A stretch of 64,000 nucleotides of DNA from Chelativorans sp. AA-79. GTDB lineage: Bacteria > Pseudomonadota > Alphaproteobacteria > Rhizobiales > Rhizobiaceae. Both the position numbers and the translations under genes were made by a program. Under the pieces are notes generated by a model. It was not told the DNA's origin. It was given only the letters and a program-made list of their open reading frames with translations, and did no database searches. The DNA lies in the NCBI RefSeq assembly GCF_029457495.1, contig NZ_CP120361.1, positions 2,744,001 through 2,808,000 on the forward strand, read 5' to 3'. Below, piece after piece: positions 42,743 through 52,068 of this stretch (positions within the stretch are counted from its first letter, which is position 1; the number at the start of each line of letters is the position of its first letter).

Positions 42743-43714
42743 ATGGTCACTGTTCTGGATACCGTCTCGGCGAAGCCGCGCTCCCGCCACCCGGAAAAGG
42801 CGCACCGGCCCGACCAGGAGGTGCTGAGGAAGCCTGACTGGATCCGCGTCAAGGCGCCGACCTCCAAGGGGTACCTGGAAACGCGCCAAATCGTGAAGAC
42901 CAACAGGCTCGTCACGGTGTGCGAGGAGGCGGGTTGCCCCAATATCGGCGAATGCTGGGACAAGAAGCACGCCACCTTCATGATCATGGGCGAGATCTGC
43001 ACGCGCGCCTGTGCCTTCTGCAACGTGGCGACGGGCATTCCGGGGCCGCTTGATGCCGAAGAGCCGGCCAATGTGGCCAAGGCCGTTCGCGAGATGGGGT
43101 TAAACCACGTCGTCATCACCTCCGTCGATCGCGATGATCTGAAGGACGGCGGTGCGCAACACTTCGCCGAAGTCATCCACGCGATCCGCGACGTCGCGCC
43201 GGCCACGACGATCGAGATCCTGACGCCCGATTTCCTGCGCAAGGAAGGCGCGCTGGAGGTGGTGGTCGCGGCCAAGCCCGACGTCTTCAACCACAATCTG
43301 GAAACGGTCCCCTCGAAGTACCTGACGGTACGCCCCGGGGCCCGCTATTTCCACTCCATCCGGCTCCTGCAGCAGGTGAAGGAGATCGACCCCACGCTCT
43401 TCACCAAGTCCGGCATCATGGTGGGGCTCGGCGAGGAGCGCAACGAGGTGCTGCAACTCATGGACGACCTGCGTTCGGCCGATGTCGACTTCATCACCAT
43501 CGGGCAATACCTGCAGCCCACCCGCAAGCACCACCCGGTGAAGAAGTTCGTGACGCCGGAGGAGTTCAAGTCCTACGAGACGGTCGCCTATACCAAGGGC
43601 TTCCTTATGGTCTCGTCGAGCCCGCTCACGCGCTCCTCCCACCATGCGGGCGAAGACTTTGCCCGGCTTCGTGCCGCGCGCGAGGCACGTCTCTCGCTGG
43701 CGAAAACCGCATAA
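42743..43714 (+). CDS. lipA: lipoyl synthase
   Basis: Radical-SAM enzyme that inserts two sulfurs into octanoyl chains on lipoyl domains such as those of PdhB and PdhC. The 323-residue protein has the auxiliary cluster cysteines [12 protein letters not shown], the radical-[11 protein letters not shown] triad, and the C-terminal RSSHHAG motif with the serine ligand. I choose the ATG at 42743 over an overlapping GTG at 42740 because the GAGGA site is better spaced. Placement beside the complex it matures is functionally sensible. Confidence 0.96.
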   Translation: MVTVLDTVSAKPRSRHPEKAHRPDQEVLRKPDWIRVKAPTSKGYLETRQIVKTNRLVTVCEEAGCPNIGECWDKKHATFMIMGEICTRACAFCNVATGIPGPLDAEEPANVAKAVREMGLNHVVITSVDRDDLKDGGAQHFAEVIHAIRDVAPATTIEILTPDFLRKEGALEVVVAAKPDVFNHNLETVPSKYLTVRPGARYFHSIRLLQQVKEIDPTLFTKSGIMVGLGEERNEVLQLMDDLRSADVDFITIGQYLQPTRKHHPVKKFVTPEEFKSYETVAYTKGFLMVSSSPLTRSSHHAGEDFARLRAAREARLSLAKTA

Positions 43715-43723
43715 CCGCTCTCC

Positions 43724-44179
43724 ATGCCGAAACATGAGACCGTCCGCAGGGTCAATCATCCGCCCGACCAGATGTTCGCCCTCGTCGCCGATATCGAGAC
43801 CTATCCGGAATTCGTTCCGATGTGCGAGGCGCTGACCGTTCGCTCACGCAAGGAACGCGAGGGCATCACCATCCTCGTCGCCGATATGACGGTGGGCTAC
43901 AAGGCGATCCGGGAGACCTTTACGAGCCAGGTGGTGCTGAAGCCCGCCGAGCGCGTCATCGACGTGCGCTATATAGACGGGCCGTTCCGTTTCCTTCAGA
44001 ACCACTGGCGGTTCGATCCGGTGGACGAAAAGCAGTGTGACGTCCATTTCTTCATCGAATACGAATTCAAGAGCCGGATGCTCGGCATGCTGATGGGCGC
44101 AATGTTCGACCGCGCCTTCCGCATGTTTTCCGAAGCATTCGAGAAGCGGGCGGACGTGGTCTACGGGCGGACCGCCTGA
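43724..44179 (+). CDS. Coq10/RatA-type START-domain protein (ubiquinone-binding)
   Basis: A 151-residue polyketide-cyclase/START-fold protein. Motifs are HPPDQMFALVADIETYPEFV near the N-terminus and FRFLQNHWRFDPVD in the beta sheet. The family includes yeast Coq10, a coenzyme Q chaperone for respiration. It is often labelled RatA toxin from the E. coli member, but the respiratory context (pdh, lipA) and lack of an antitoxin partner favour the Coq10-like role. It follows lipA by 9 nt and its 3' end overlaps the convergent gene by 19 nt. Confidence 0.85.
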   Translation: MPKHETVRRVNHPPDQMFALVADIETYPEFVPMCEALTVRSRKEREGITILVADMTVGYKAIRETFTSQVVLKPAERVIDVRYIDGPFRFLQNHWRFDPVDEKQCDVHFFIEYEFKSRMLGMLMGAMFDRAFRMFSEAFEKRADVVYGRTA

Positions 44180-44658
44180 ACGGCATCGAGAAGAAGCTGC
44201 AGCGCCGTCGCCGTGCTGTCCCGACGCACCAGGGCACGGCCCAGGCCGGCAAACTGCCGCTTCTCCGCCCGCGGCTCTTTTCCCTTGACGGCCAGTCCGA
44301 ACCAGACGAGTCCGACCGGTTTTTCCGGGGTGCCGCCGCCGGGGCCGGCGACGCCGGTGATCGATACGGCAATGTCGGCATGGGAGCGGGCGAGGGCGCC
44401 CGCGGCCATCTCACGCGCGGTTTCGGCCGAAACGGCACCGTGGGCGGCAAGCGTCTCCTTGGAGACGCCCAGCATTTCGGCCTTGGCCTCGTTGGAATAG
44501 GTGACGAAACCCCGCTCGAAGATGTTCGAGGCGCCCACAATATCGGTGATGGCGGCGCTCACCATGCCGCCGGTGCAGGATTCAGCCGTGGTGAGCTTGA
44601 GCCCGCGCTCCTCACAGGCGCGCAGGATCTTGGTTGCCAACATCTCGATGTCGCTCAT
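44161..44658 (-). CDS. CinA C-terminal-domain protein (nicotinamide-nucleotide amidohydrolase PncC type)
   Basis: A 165-residue stand-alone CinA_C domain with the conserved KLTTAESCTGGMVSAAITDI, the FERGFVTYSNEAKAEMLGV segment and SITGVAGPGGGTPEKPVGLV. The family deamidates NMN in pyridine-nucleotide recycling. The N-terminal MoCF-like domain of full-length CinA is absent, which is usual for this subgroup. It lies 16 nt downstream of ispDF and its last 19 nt overlap the end of the Coq10-type gene on the other strand. Confidence 0.9.
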   Translation of the reverse strand: MSDIEMLATKILRACEERGLKLTTAESCTGGMVSAAITDIVGASNIFERGFVTYSNEAKAEMLGVSKETLAAHGAVSAETAREMAAGALARSHADIAVSITGVAGPGGGTPEKPVGLVWFGLAVKGKEPRAEKRQFAGLGRALVRRDSTATALQLLLDAVQAVRP

Positions 44659-44674
44659 GGAAAAACCCCGAAGA

Positions 44675-45910
44675 TCAGTCTTTCAGAGGACCGGGAAAGA
44701 CGACCGTCGCCGTGGCGATGGCCGCAATCCCCTCCGCGCGGCCGATGAAGCCGAGTCCTTCATTGGTCGTCGCCTTCACCGAAACGCGCTCGGGCGAAAT
44801 CCGCAGCATCCCGGAAAGTTCCGCGACCATTGCGGCGCGGTGAGGCCCGACGCGCGGTGCTTCGCCGATCACGGTGATATCGGCGTTGGCGATGCGCCCG
44901 CCGCGTTCGCGAACAAGGTTTGCCGCGTGCTCCACGAAGGTGCGGGAGCGCATGCCCTTCCATTGCGGATCGGACGGCGGGAAATGGGTGCCGATGTCGC
45001 CCGCGCCGCAGGTGGCAAGCAACGCATCCGTGAGGGCATGCAGGCCGACATCGGCATCCGAATGGCCCTCGAGCGTCCTTTCATGAGGAATATCGATGCC
45101 GCAGAGGGTCACGTGGTCGCCCGGACCGAAGGCATGGACGTCATATCCGTTGCCCGTGCGAACGTCCGGCAGGCCTGCCATGGCCGCTCCTCCCAACCGT
45201 TGGTCCGCAAGCGCGATATCCCGCGCCCACGTCATCTTGACGTTGTCCGGCGAGCCTTCGACGAGACGCACCGGCAGGCCTGCCCATTCGGCAATGGCCG
45301 CATCGTCGGTGAAGTCCGAGCGGCCGGCCCGCCAAGCCTTCTGATGTGCTTCGAAAATCGGGCGGAAGGGGAAGCCTTGGGGCGTCTGTGCCGCAAACAG
45401 ACCGTCGCGGTGGACCGTGCCGGCGACCAGCATGTCGTCCCCCCGTCGCTTCAGCGTGTCCGAAACCGGCACGGCGGGCAGGGCGCCCGTGCCTTCACCG
45501 GCGGTGTCGATGACGCGGCCGATCAGCGGCGCATCGATGAAGGGGCGGACACCATCATGGATGAGAACGATCTCCGGCTGCAGCCCTTCCAGGGTCACGA
45601 GGGCGAGACGGGTCGATTCCTGCCGCGAAGCGCCGCCATGGACCATGCGAACATCGCAATCCAACCCCTCGCAAGCCTTGGTAAACATGGCGTCGTCGTC
45701 GGGGTGGATCGCGACGACGATGACGCTGACCCGATCATGCGCCACGAGTGCTTCGAGCGTGTGCCGGATGACGGGCTTGCCACCGATGAGCCGATACTGC
45801 TTCGGCCCTTCCCCGGCCTGGCCGGCGCGCTCGCCGCGGCCCGCGGCGACCACCACTGCGGCAACACGGCACTTGGCAAACCGATCTTCTTGGTCGAGAA
45901 ACGCGTTCAT
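44675..45910 (-). CDS. ispDF: bifunctional MEP cytidylyltransferase / ME-cPP synthase
   Basis: Fused third and fifth steps of the non-mevalonate isoprenoid pathway. Of its 411 residues, about 1-240 form IspD ([20 protein letters not shown] nucleotide-binding loop, [23 protein letters not shown]). Residues about 250-411 form IspF, with the metal site in [14 protein letters not shown] and the helix motif [19 protein letters not shown], plus [16 protein letters not shown]. The fusion is common in alphaproteobacteria. It is divergent from dusB. Confidence 0.97.
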   Translation of the reverse strand: MNAFLDQEDRFAKCRVAAVVVAAGRGERAGQAGEGPKQYRLIGGKPVIRHTLEALVAHDRVSVIVVAIHPDDDAMFTKACEGLDCDVRMVHGGASRQESTRLALVTLEGLQPEIVLIHDGVRPFIDAPLIGRVIDTAGEGTGALPAVPVSDTLKRRGDDMLVAGTVHRDGLFAAQTPQGFPFRPIFEAHQKAWRAGRSDFTDDAAIAEWAGLPVRLVEGSPDNVKMTWARDIALADQRLGGAAMAGLPDVRTGNGYDVHAFGPGDHVTLCGIDIPHERTLEGHSDADVGLHALTDALLATCGAGDIGTHFPPSDPQWKGMRSRTFVEHAANLVRERGGRIANADITVIGEAPRVGPHRAAMVAELSGMLRISPERVSVKATTNEGLGFIGRAEGIAAIATATVVFPGPLKD

Positions 45911-45967
45911 GGGGCAGAGGGATAATCACGCCGGATTTGAAAAGCCAACCGATTTTCTGTCATGAAC

Positions 45968-46029
45968 GACGCACCCCATTGCGTCGCCTGCACAATATGT
46001 CTAGGAATTAGGCATCCAATATGGGTGCC
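45968..46029 (+). promoter_or_regulatory. two inverted repeats upstream of dusB-ntrBC
   Basis: GACGCA-CCCCAT-TGCGTC (45968-45985) is a perfect 6-bp inverted repeat. GGCATCC-AATAT-GGGTGCC (46011-46029) is a 7-bp repeat with one mismatch, ending 7 nt before the dusB start. Both contain GCA/TGC half-sites reminiscent of NtrC operators, but the spacing differs from the usual TGCACC-N5-GGTGCA. They are candidate operators for autoregulation of the ntr cluster or for ispDF. Confidence 0.35.
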
Positions 46030-46035
46030 TGATAT

Positions 46036-47061
46036 TTGAGCAAAAATCCACCGCAAATCCTTTCCCTACCCCTCAAGGTCGGCTCGGTCCGTCTTCGCAA
46101 CCGCGTCTTCCTTGCACCGATGTCCGGCGTCACGGATCTGCCGTTCCGCTTGCGCGCGCATGCCCATGGTGCCGGCCTGGTGGTGTCGGAGATGGTGGCG
46201 AGCGGTGAGCTTGCCAAGGGAAGGGCGGAAAGCGCCCGCCGCATCCGCCGCCGGCCCGAAATCGATGTTCACATGGTGCAGATCGCCGGGCGTGAAGCGC
46301 ACTGGATGGCGGAGGCCGCCCGTATCGCGGCTGATGAGGGCGCGGATATCGTCGATATCAATATGGGGTGCCCGGCGAAGAAAGTGACTGGCGGTTATTC
46401 CGGGTCCGCGCTGATGCGCGAACCCGACCACGCACTTTCCCTGATCGAGGCAGTCGTGAGGGCGGTGAGCGTTCCGGTGACCGTCAAGATGCGGCTCGGC
46501 TGGGACGAGGATTGCCTCAACGCGCCCGATCTCGCGCGCCGCGCGGAGGCGGCGGGCGTCGCAATGATTACGGTTCACGGGCGGACGCGCTGCCAGTTCT
46601 ACACGGGGCGGGCGGACTGGAAGGCGATCGCGCAGGTGAAACGGGCCGTTTCCATACCTGTCGTCGCGAATGGCGACGGCGACGGGCCTGCCGAGGCCGC
46701 CGGCATGCTCGAACAATCCGGCGCGGACGCGGTCATGATCGGGCGCGCCCATTATGGTGCGCCATGGAAGGCGGGCGCCCTGGCGCATGCGGCGGTGGGG
46801 AGCAGGGCGCCGGGCGTACCGGCGGGTACTGCCGAGACGGCCGATTATGTGGCGGCCCATTACGAGGACATGCTTTCCCATTACGGCACGGGGCAGGGCG
46901 TACGGCACGCGCGCAAACATCTGGGCTGGTATCTGGACCGCCACGCGAGCGCGGATGCGGCGTTGCGGCGGTCGATCATGACGGAGAGCGAACCGTCGAA
47001 CGTGCTTCGCCTGCTCCGGACGGCCTTTCGAGACGGTTTTCGGCAGGGGCTTGCCGCATGA
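46036..47061 (+). CDS. dusB: tRNA-dihydrouridine synthase, DusB/NifR3 type
   Basis: FMN enzyme that reduces uridines in tRNA D-loops. The 341-residue TIM-barrel protein shows [18 protein letters not shown], the catalytic cysteine in [20 protein letters not shown] and [18 protein letters not shown]. The start is a TTG without a clear Shine-Dalgarno; no ATG lies between it and the conserved core, while an ATG at 46021 stops after three codons. In rhizobia this gene (nifR3) heads the ntrBC operon. Its stop overlaps the ntrB start. Confidence 0.93.
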   Translation: MSKNPPQILSLPLKVGSVRLRNRVFLAPMSGVTDLPFRLRAHAHGAGLVVSEMVASGELAKGRAESARRIRRRPEIDVHMVQIAGREAHWMAEAARIAADEGADIVDINMGCPAKKVTGGYSGSALMREPDHALSLIEAVVRAVSVPVTVKMRLGWDEDCLNAPDLARRAEAAGVAMITVHGRTRCQFYTGRADWKAIAQVKRAVSIPVVANGDGDGPAEAAGMLEQSGADAVMIGRAHYGAPWKAGALAHAAVGSRAPGVPAGTAETADYVAAHYEDMLSHYGTGQGVRHARKHLGWYLDRHASADAALRRSIMTESEPSNVLRLLRTAFRDGFRQGLAA

Positions 47062-48188
47062 GCATCAAGACACCCGATGTGGCGCAGCTCGCCATCGATT
47101 CCATCGGCCATCCGGTCATCATGGTGGACGGGGAAGGGTTCTTCACCTTCGCCAATGCGGAAGCGGAGAACTTCTTCCGCCTGAGCGCGACGATGCTGAC
47201 CCGCAACAGGCTTGCCGATTTCGTGCCGTTCGGCAGTCCGCTTCTCACGCTCGTCGACCAGGTGCGTGAGCGGCGCGCGCCTTTCAACGAGTACCGCGTG
47301 GACATCTCCTCGCCGCGGCTCGGACCGGACAAGATCGTCGACATCTACGTGGCGCCGGTTTCGGAGTTGCCGGGCTCCGCCGTCATCATGTTCCAGGAAC
47401 GCTCGATGGCGGAAAAGATCGATCGGCAGATGACGCATAGGGGGGCCGCCCGCTCCGTGACCGGGCTCGCCGCCATGCTGGCGCACGAGATCAAGAACCC
47501 GCTTTCGGGCATACGCGGTGCGGCGCAGCTTCTCGAGCATGTCGTTTCCGACGAGGACCGGTCGCTTGCCCGATTGATCACCGAGGAGACCGACCGCATC
47601 GTCGCGCTCGTCGACCGCATGGAGGTGTTCTCCGACGAGCGGCCGGTCGACCGGGAGCCGGTGAACATCCATGTCGTGCTCGACTACGTGAAGGCGATCG
47701 CGCGCAACGGCTTTGCCAGGAACGTCAGCATCGTCGAGGAATACGACCCCTCGCTGCCGCCGATCCTCGCCAACCGGGACCAGCTTGTTCAAGTGTTCCT
47801 CAACCTCATCAAGAACGCCTCTGAGGCGATCGGCAACGCGCCCGGCGGCGAGATCAAGCTTTCCACCGCCTTCCGGCCGGGCATCCGCTTCTCGGTGCCG
47901 GGAACGCGCGAGCGGGTGTCGCTGCCGATGGAGTTCTGCGTGCACGACAACGGCCCGGGCGTGCCGGAGGACATCCGGTCGATCATCTTCGACCCCTTCA
48001 TCACCACCAAGCAGAACGGCTCCGGGCTGGGTCTTGCCCTGGTGGCCAAGATCGTCGGCGCCCATGGCGGCGTCATCGAATGCGATTCCTCCACGCGCGG
48101 CACGACCTTCCGCGTTCTCATGCCTGCCTGGAGGGAGCAGGCGCCGGGGCGGCAGGAGGACAAGCAGAAAACGGACTTGAACGCATGA
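47058..48188 (+). CDS. ntrB: nitrogen regulation sensor histidine kinase NtrB
   Basis: Soluble kinase/phosphatase that sets NtrC phosphorylation in response to PII. Of its 376 residues, about 1-110 form a PAS domain. The HisKA domain has the phospho-acceptor histidine in [20 protein letters not shown], and the ATPase domain has [26 protein letters not shown] and [10 protein letters not shown]. The ATG is chosen at 47058, inside the ATGA overlap with dusB; the frame is open much further upstream but that is antiparallel-frame noise within dusB. Confidence 0.96.
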   Translation: MSIKTPDVAQLAIDSIGHPVIMVDGEGFFTFANAEAENFFRLSATMLTRNRLADFVPFGSPLLTLVDQVRERRAPFNEYRVDISSPRLGPDKIVDIYVAPVSELPGSAVIMFQERSMAEKIDRQMTHRGAARSVTGLAAMLAHEIKNPLSGIRGAAQLLEHVVSDEDRSLARLITEETDRIVALVDRMEVFSDERPVDREPVNIHVVLDYVKAIARNGFARNVSIVEEYDPSLPPILANRDQLVQVFLNLIKNASEAIGNAPGGEIKLSTAFRPGIRFSVPGTRERVSLPMEFCVHDNGPGVPEDIRSIIFDPFITTKQNGSGLGLALVAKIVGAHGGVIECDSSTRGTTFRVLMPAWREQAPGRQEDKQKTDLNA

Positions 48189-49654
48189 GCGCACATGGCA
48201 ACATCCTGGTGGCCGATGACGATGCGGCCATCCGCACCGTTCTCAACCAGGCGCTGTCCCGCGTGGGCCATCAGGTCCGGGTGACCTCGAACGCCGCCAC
48301 GCTCTGGCGCTGGGTGGCTGCCGGCGAGGGGGACCTCGTCATCACGGATGTCGTGATGCCGGACGAGAATGCTTTCGACATGTTGCCCCGCATCCGCAAG
48401 GCACGACCGGACCTGCCCGTCATCGTGATGAGCGCGCAGAACACGTTCATGACGGCGATCCGCGCGTCGGAAGTCGGCGCCTACGAATATCTGCCGAAGC
48501 CCTTCGACCTGACGGAACTGCTCGCGATCGTCGGGCGTGCGCTGGCCGAGCCAAAGAGCAAACCGGCCGAGCCGCGTGCGAACGATCAGCCCGATTCGAT
48601 GCCGCTCATCGGCCGCTCGCCGGCGATGCAGGACATCTACCGCATGCTCGCCCGCATGATGCAAACGGACCTGACCGTCATGATCAGCGGCGAATCAGGC
48701 ACCGGCAAGGAGCTGGTGGCGCGAGCGCTGCATGAGTTCGGGCGCCGTCGCAACGGCCCCTTCGTGGCCATCAACATGGCCGCGATCCCCCGCGACCTCA
48801 TCGAATCGGAGCTTTTCGGCCACGAGAAGGGCGCCTTTACCGGCGCACAGCAGCGTTCTTCCGGCCGGTTCGAGCAGGCCGAGGGCGGCACGCTCTTCCT
48901 CGACGAGATCGGCGACATGCCGATGGAAGCCCAGACCAGGCTCCTGCGCGTGCTGCAGCAGGGCGAATATACGACCGTGGGCGGGCGCACCCCGATCAAG
49001 ACGGATGTACGGATCGTTGCCGCCACTAACAAGGATCTGCGCGCGCTGATCAATCAGGGCCTCTTCCGCGAGGACCTGTTCTATCGCCTGAATGTCGTGC
49101 CGCTGCGTCTGCCGCCGCTGCGCGAGCGGGCGGAGGATATCCCGGACCTGGTGCGCCATTTCTTCGCCCAGGCGGAGCGGGAGGGGCTGCAGCCGAAGCG
49201 AATCGCCAAGGGCGGCCTCGACGCGATGATGCAGTATCCGTGGCCTGGAAACGTGCGCGAGCTCGAGAATCTCGTGCGGCGGCTCGCCGCGCTTTATCCG
49301 CAGGACGAGATCTCGGAGGAGGTGATCCTCAGCGAACTTTATGGCGGGTTGCCCGCCGCCGGCACACGCCCGGCGGACGGCGCAGTACAGGAGTTGCCGC
49401 TCGGCCAGTCGGTCGAACAATATCTGCAGCGCTATTTCCGAGGCTTCGGTTCCGCGCTTCCGCCGCCGGGCCTCTACCACCGCATCCTGGCGGAGGTGGA
49501 ATATCCCCTTGTGCTCGCAGCGCTCGCGGCCACCCACGGCAACCAGATCCGCGCGGCGGAACTGCTCGGCGTGAACCGCAACACACTGCGCAAGAAGATC
49601 CGCGAACTTGGCGTTGATATCTACCGGACGGCGAAGCATCCTTCCCCCACCTGA
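48185..49654 (+). CDS. ntrC: sigma-54-dependent nitrogen regulator NtrC
   Basis: Response regulator activating nitrogen-scavenging promoters. The 489-residue protein has a receiver domain ([12 protein letters not shown], phospho-acceptor aspartate in [11 protein letters not shown]), a AAA+ domain with Walker [16 protein letters not shown], the sigma-54 contact loop [17 protein letters not shown], and [12 protein letters not shown] Fis-type helix-turn-helix ([20 protein letters not shown]) ends it. It starts in an ATGA overlap with ntrB. Confidence 0.97.
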   Translation: MSAHGNILVADDDAAIRTVLNQALSRVGHQVRVTSNAATLWRWVAAGEGDLVITDVVMPDENAFDMLPRIRKARPDLPVIVMSAQNTFMTAIRASEVGAYEYLPKPFDLTELLAIVGRALAEPKSKPAEPRANDQPDSMPLIGRSPAMQDIYRMLARMMQTDLTVMISGESGTGKELVARALHEFGRRRNGPFVAINMAAIPRDLIESELFGHEKGAFTGAQQRSSGRFEQAEGGTLFLDEIGDMPMEAQTRLLRVLQQGEYTTVGGRTPIKTDVRIVAATNKDLRALINQGLFREDLFYRLNVVPLRLPPLRERAEDIPDLVRHFFAQAEREGLQPKRIAKGGLDAMMQYPWPGNVRELENLVRRLAALYPQDEISEEVILSELYGGLPAAGTRPADGAVQELPLGQSVEQYLQRYFRGFGSALPPPGLYHRILAEVEYPLVLAALAATHGNQIRAAELLGVNRNTLRKKIRELGVDIYRTAKHPSPT

Positions 49655-49721
49655 TCCGCAGCGGGGCGAACTCAATCCGGGTTTGCACAGGCCGCGACAA
49701 AGCCCGTTGCAAAATCGCCAC

Positions 49722-49747
49722 ATTGCGTTGCATATCTGCAACGCAAT
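49722..49747 (+). promoter_or_regulatory. perfect 10-bp palindrome upstream of ntrY
   Basis: ATTGCGTTGC (49722-49731) and GCAACGCAAT (49738-49747) are separated by ATATCT, in the 122-nt gap between ntrC and ntrY. The GTTGCA half-site recurs once more upstream at 49706-49711. The arrangement fits a dimeric operator for the ntrYX unit, or a transcript hairpin; no T-run follows. Confidence 0.45.
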
Positions 49748-49776
49748 CGAAGGACCATTTGGCCGACGGGAGTGGG

Positions 49777-52068
49777 ATGAGGACTGAGGGGCCAGCAACG
49801 GCCGAAAAGCCGAATCGTCGGCCGGCGCTGAACGAGGGTCGCCGCCTGATGGCGCTGCCAGGCATCATCGCCACCATCGTGGCGCTGATCACGGCTGCGA
49901 TCTCGTTCACCGTGCTGCTCGGGCTCATGCAGCCCTATATCACGCCGGACGCACGCACCACGCTGGTGCTGATCGGCATCAATGCCGCTGTTGTCCTCGT
50001 TCTTCTCGGGTTGATCGGCCGCGAGGCGCATCGGATCTACGCCGCGCGCAGGGCGGGCAAGGCTGCCTCCCGGCTCCATGTCCGCATCGTCGCGATGTTC
50101 TCTCTGGTGGCTGCGATTCCCGCGATCCTCGTCGCCGTCGTCGCGTCGGTCACGCTCGATCTCGGGCTCGACCGCTGGTTTGAGCTCAGGACGAGGGTGA
50201 TCGTGCAATCCTCGCTCTCCATTGCCGAGGCCTATGTGCGCGAGAATGCCAGGAACCTGCAGGGCACCACGCTCTCCATGGCGATCGACCTCGACCGTTT
50301 CCGCACGCTCTACAATCTCGACCGCATGGGATTTCGGCAGCGTCTCACGCAGCAGGCCATTGCTCGCGGGCTTGCCCATGCGGTGCTCATCCGCAGGGAC
50401 GAATCGGTCATCATGGGGGCCGACATCTCCGAGCCCACGACCATTCCAGCGCCGCGGCAGAACGACATGGAGGCTGCCGCCGAAGGCCGCCCGGCGCTCT
50501 TTACGCTGCCGCCGGGCAATCTCATCGGCGCCATCGTGAAGCTTCAGGAGATCCCCGATGCCTTCCTCTACACGTCACGGGAGCTCGACCCGCAGGTGAT
50601 CAAGGCGCAGCGCCTGGTGGCGGCCAACACGGATGAGTACCGGTCTCTGGAGCAGAACCGCTTCAGCACCCAGGTCGCCTTTGCCTTGCTTTATCTCGTG
50701 GTCACGCTGGCCATCGTGCTCGCAGCCATCTGGACCGGCATTGCCGTGGCCGACCGCCTGGTGCGACCGATCCGGCAACTAATCAGCGCTGCGGACGCGG
50801 TCTCCATGGGCAATCTGGACGTGGCAGTCCCGGTGCGCAGTTCCGACGGCGATGTCGCCTCGCTTGGGGACACGTTCAACAAGATGACGTTCCAGCTCAA
50901 GACGCAGCGGGACCAGCTCATTTCCGCCCGCGACACGATCGACGAGCGCCGCCGCTTCACCGAGGCCGTGCTTTCCGGTGTAACGGCGGGCGTCATCGGC
51001 GTGGATGCCGACGGGATCGTGTCGATCGTCAACCGATCCGCCGAGACCATGCTCGCCATCAACAGCGACAGGGTGACTGGAAAGAACCTCTCGGCGGTGC
51101 TGCCGCAGATCGGCGCGGTCTTCGAGACGGGGCGCGCCCCGGGACGACGCGTCTATCGCGATCAGGTGACCTTCTATCGCGCCGGCGCAGAGCGTACCTT
51201 CAACATCCAGATCACCACCGAGGAGGCTGTGGGCGAGAGCGACGAGCGGTCCTATGTCGTGACCGTGGACGACATCACCGATCTGGTGCAGGCGCAGCGC
51301 TCCACCGCCTGGGCGGATGTGGCGCGCCGCATCGCGCATGAGATCAAGAATCCCCTGACCCCGATTCAGCTTTCCGCCGAGCGCATCCGCCGGCGCTTCG
51401 GAAAGGTGATCACCGAAGATCGCGCGATCTTCGACCAGTGCACCGATACGATCATCCGCCAGGTGGGAGACATCGGCCGTATGGTGGACGAGTTTTCCGC
51501 CTTTGCACGTATGCCCAAACCCGAGATGCAGCGCCTCGATCTGCGCGAACCTCTGCGGGAAGCCACGTTCCTGATCGAAGTAAGCCGGCCGGATATCAGG
51601 ATCGAGAACGACCTGGCCGATCAGCCGCTGATCGGCCGCTTCGACACGCGGCTGATGAGCCAGGCCTTCGGCAATGTCATCAAAAATGCCGCGGAGGCGA
51701 TCGATGCCGTGCCGCAGGAGGAGCGTCGCGGGGGTGTCATCAAAATCTCGGCGCGCAACACCGGGCAAAGCATCGAGGTACTGGTCATGGACAACGGCAA
51801 GGGCCTGCCGCGGGAAAATCGGCAAAGACTGCTCGAGCCCTATATGACGACGCGGGAAAAGGGCACGGGGCTCGGCCTTGCAATCGTCAAGAAGATCATA
51901 GAGGACCACGGCGGCTCGCTGGAGTTGCTCGATGCGCCGCAGCGTTTCCACGGCGGCGTCGGCGCGATGATCCGAATGGTCCTGCCGGTCACGCCGGCGG
52001 AAGAGGATAACGGGGCTGGGGCGGACAATTCTGTGAAAAGGACGGTAAGGGTCGACAATGGCGTCTGA
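49777..52068 (+). CDS. ntrY: membrane-bound sensor histidine kinase NtrY
   Basis: Sensor of the NtrYX system, linked to nitrogen, redox and envelope signals in alphaproteobacteria. The 763-residue protein has four predicted transmembrane helices (two near residues 30-90, one near 100-125, one near 300-325) around a periplasmic segment. A HAMP domain (AVADRLVRPIRQLISAADAV), a PAS domain, HisKA ([20 protein letters not shown]) and an ATPase domain (GTGLGLAIVKKII) follow. I prefer the ATG at 49777 behind GGGAG to an upstream TTG at 49723 that lies inside a palindrome. Confidence 0.94.
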   Translation: MRTEGPATAEKPNRRPALNEGRRLMALPGIIATIVALITAAISFTVLLGLMQPYITPDARTTLVLIGINAAVVLVLLGLIGREAHRIYAARRAGKAASRLHVRIVAMFSLVAAIPAILVAVVASVTLDLGLDRWFELRTRVIVQSSLSIAEAYVRENARNLQGTTLSMAIDLDRFRTLYNLDRMGFRQRLTQQAIARGLAHAVLIRRDESVIMGADISEPTTIPAPRQNDMEAAAEGRPALFTLPPGNLIGAIVKLQEIPDAFLYTSRELDPQVIKAQRLVAANTDEYRSLEQNRFSTQVAFALLYLVVTLAIVLAAIWTGIAVADRLVRPIRQLISAADAVSMGNLDVAVPVRSSDGDVASLGDTFNKMTFQLKTQRDQLISARDTIDERRRFTEAVLSGVTAGVIGVDADGIVSIVNRSAETMLAINSDRVTGKNLSAVLPQIGAVFETGRAPGRRVYRDQVTFYRAGAERTFNIQITTEEAVGESDERSYVVTVDDITDLVQAQRSTAWADVARRIAHEIKNPLTPIQLSAERIRRRFGKVITEDRAIFDQCTDTIIRQVGDIGRMVDEFSAFARMPKPEMQRLDLREPLREATFLIEVSRPDIRIENDLADQPLIGRFDTRLMSQAFGNVIKNAAEAIDAVPQEERRGGVIKISARNTGQSIEVLVMDNGKGLPRENRQRLLEPYMTTREKGTGLGLAIVKKIIEDHGGSLELLDAPQRFHGGVGAMIRMVLPVTPAEEDNGAGADNSVKRTVRVDNGV

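Noticed and set aside
43724..44179. RatA toxin of a toxin-antitoxin pair
   Set aside because: No antitoxin-like gene adjoins it, and the START-fold protein beside respiratory genes fits the Coq10 ubiquinone-binding role better.
46368..47057. 230-codon extension of the ntrB frame through dusB
   Set aside because: It is an out-of-frame reading of dusB; the ATGA overlap at 47058 is the natural start and the PAS domain follows at once.
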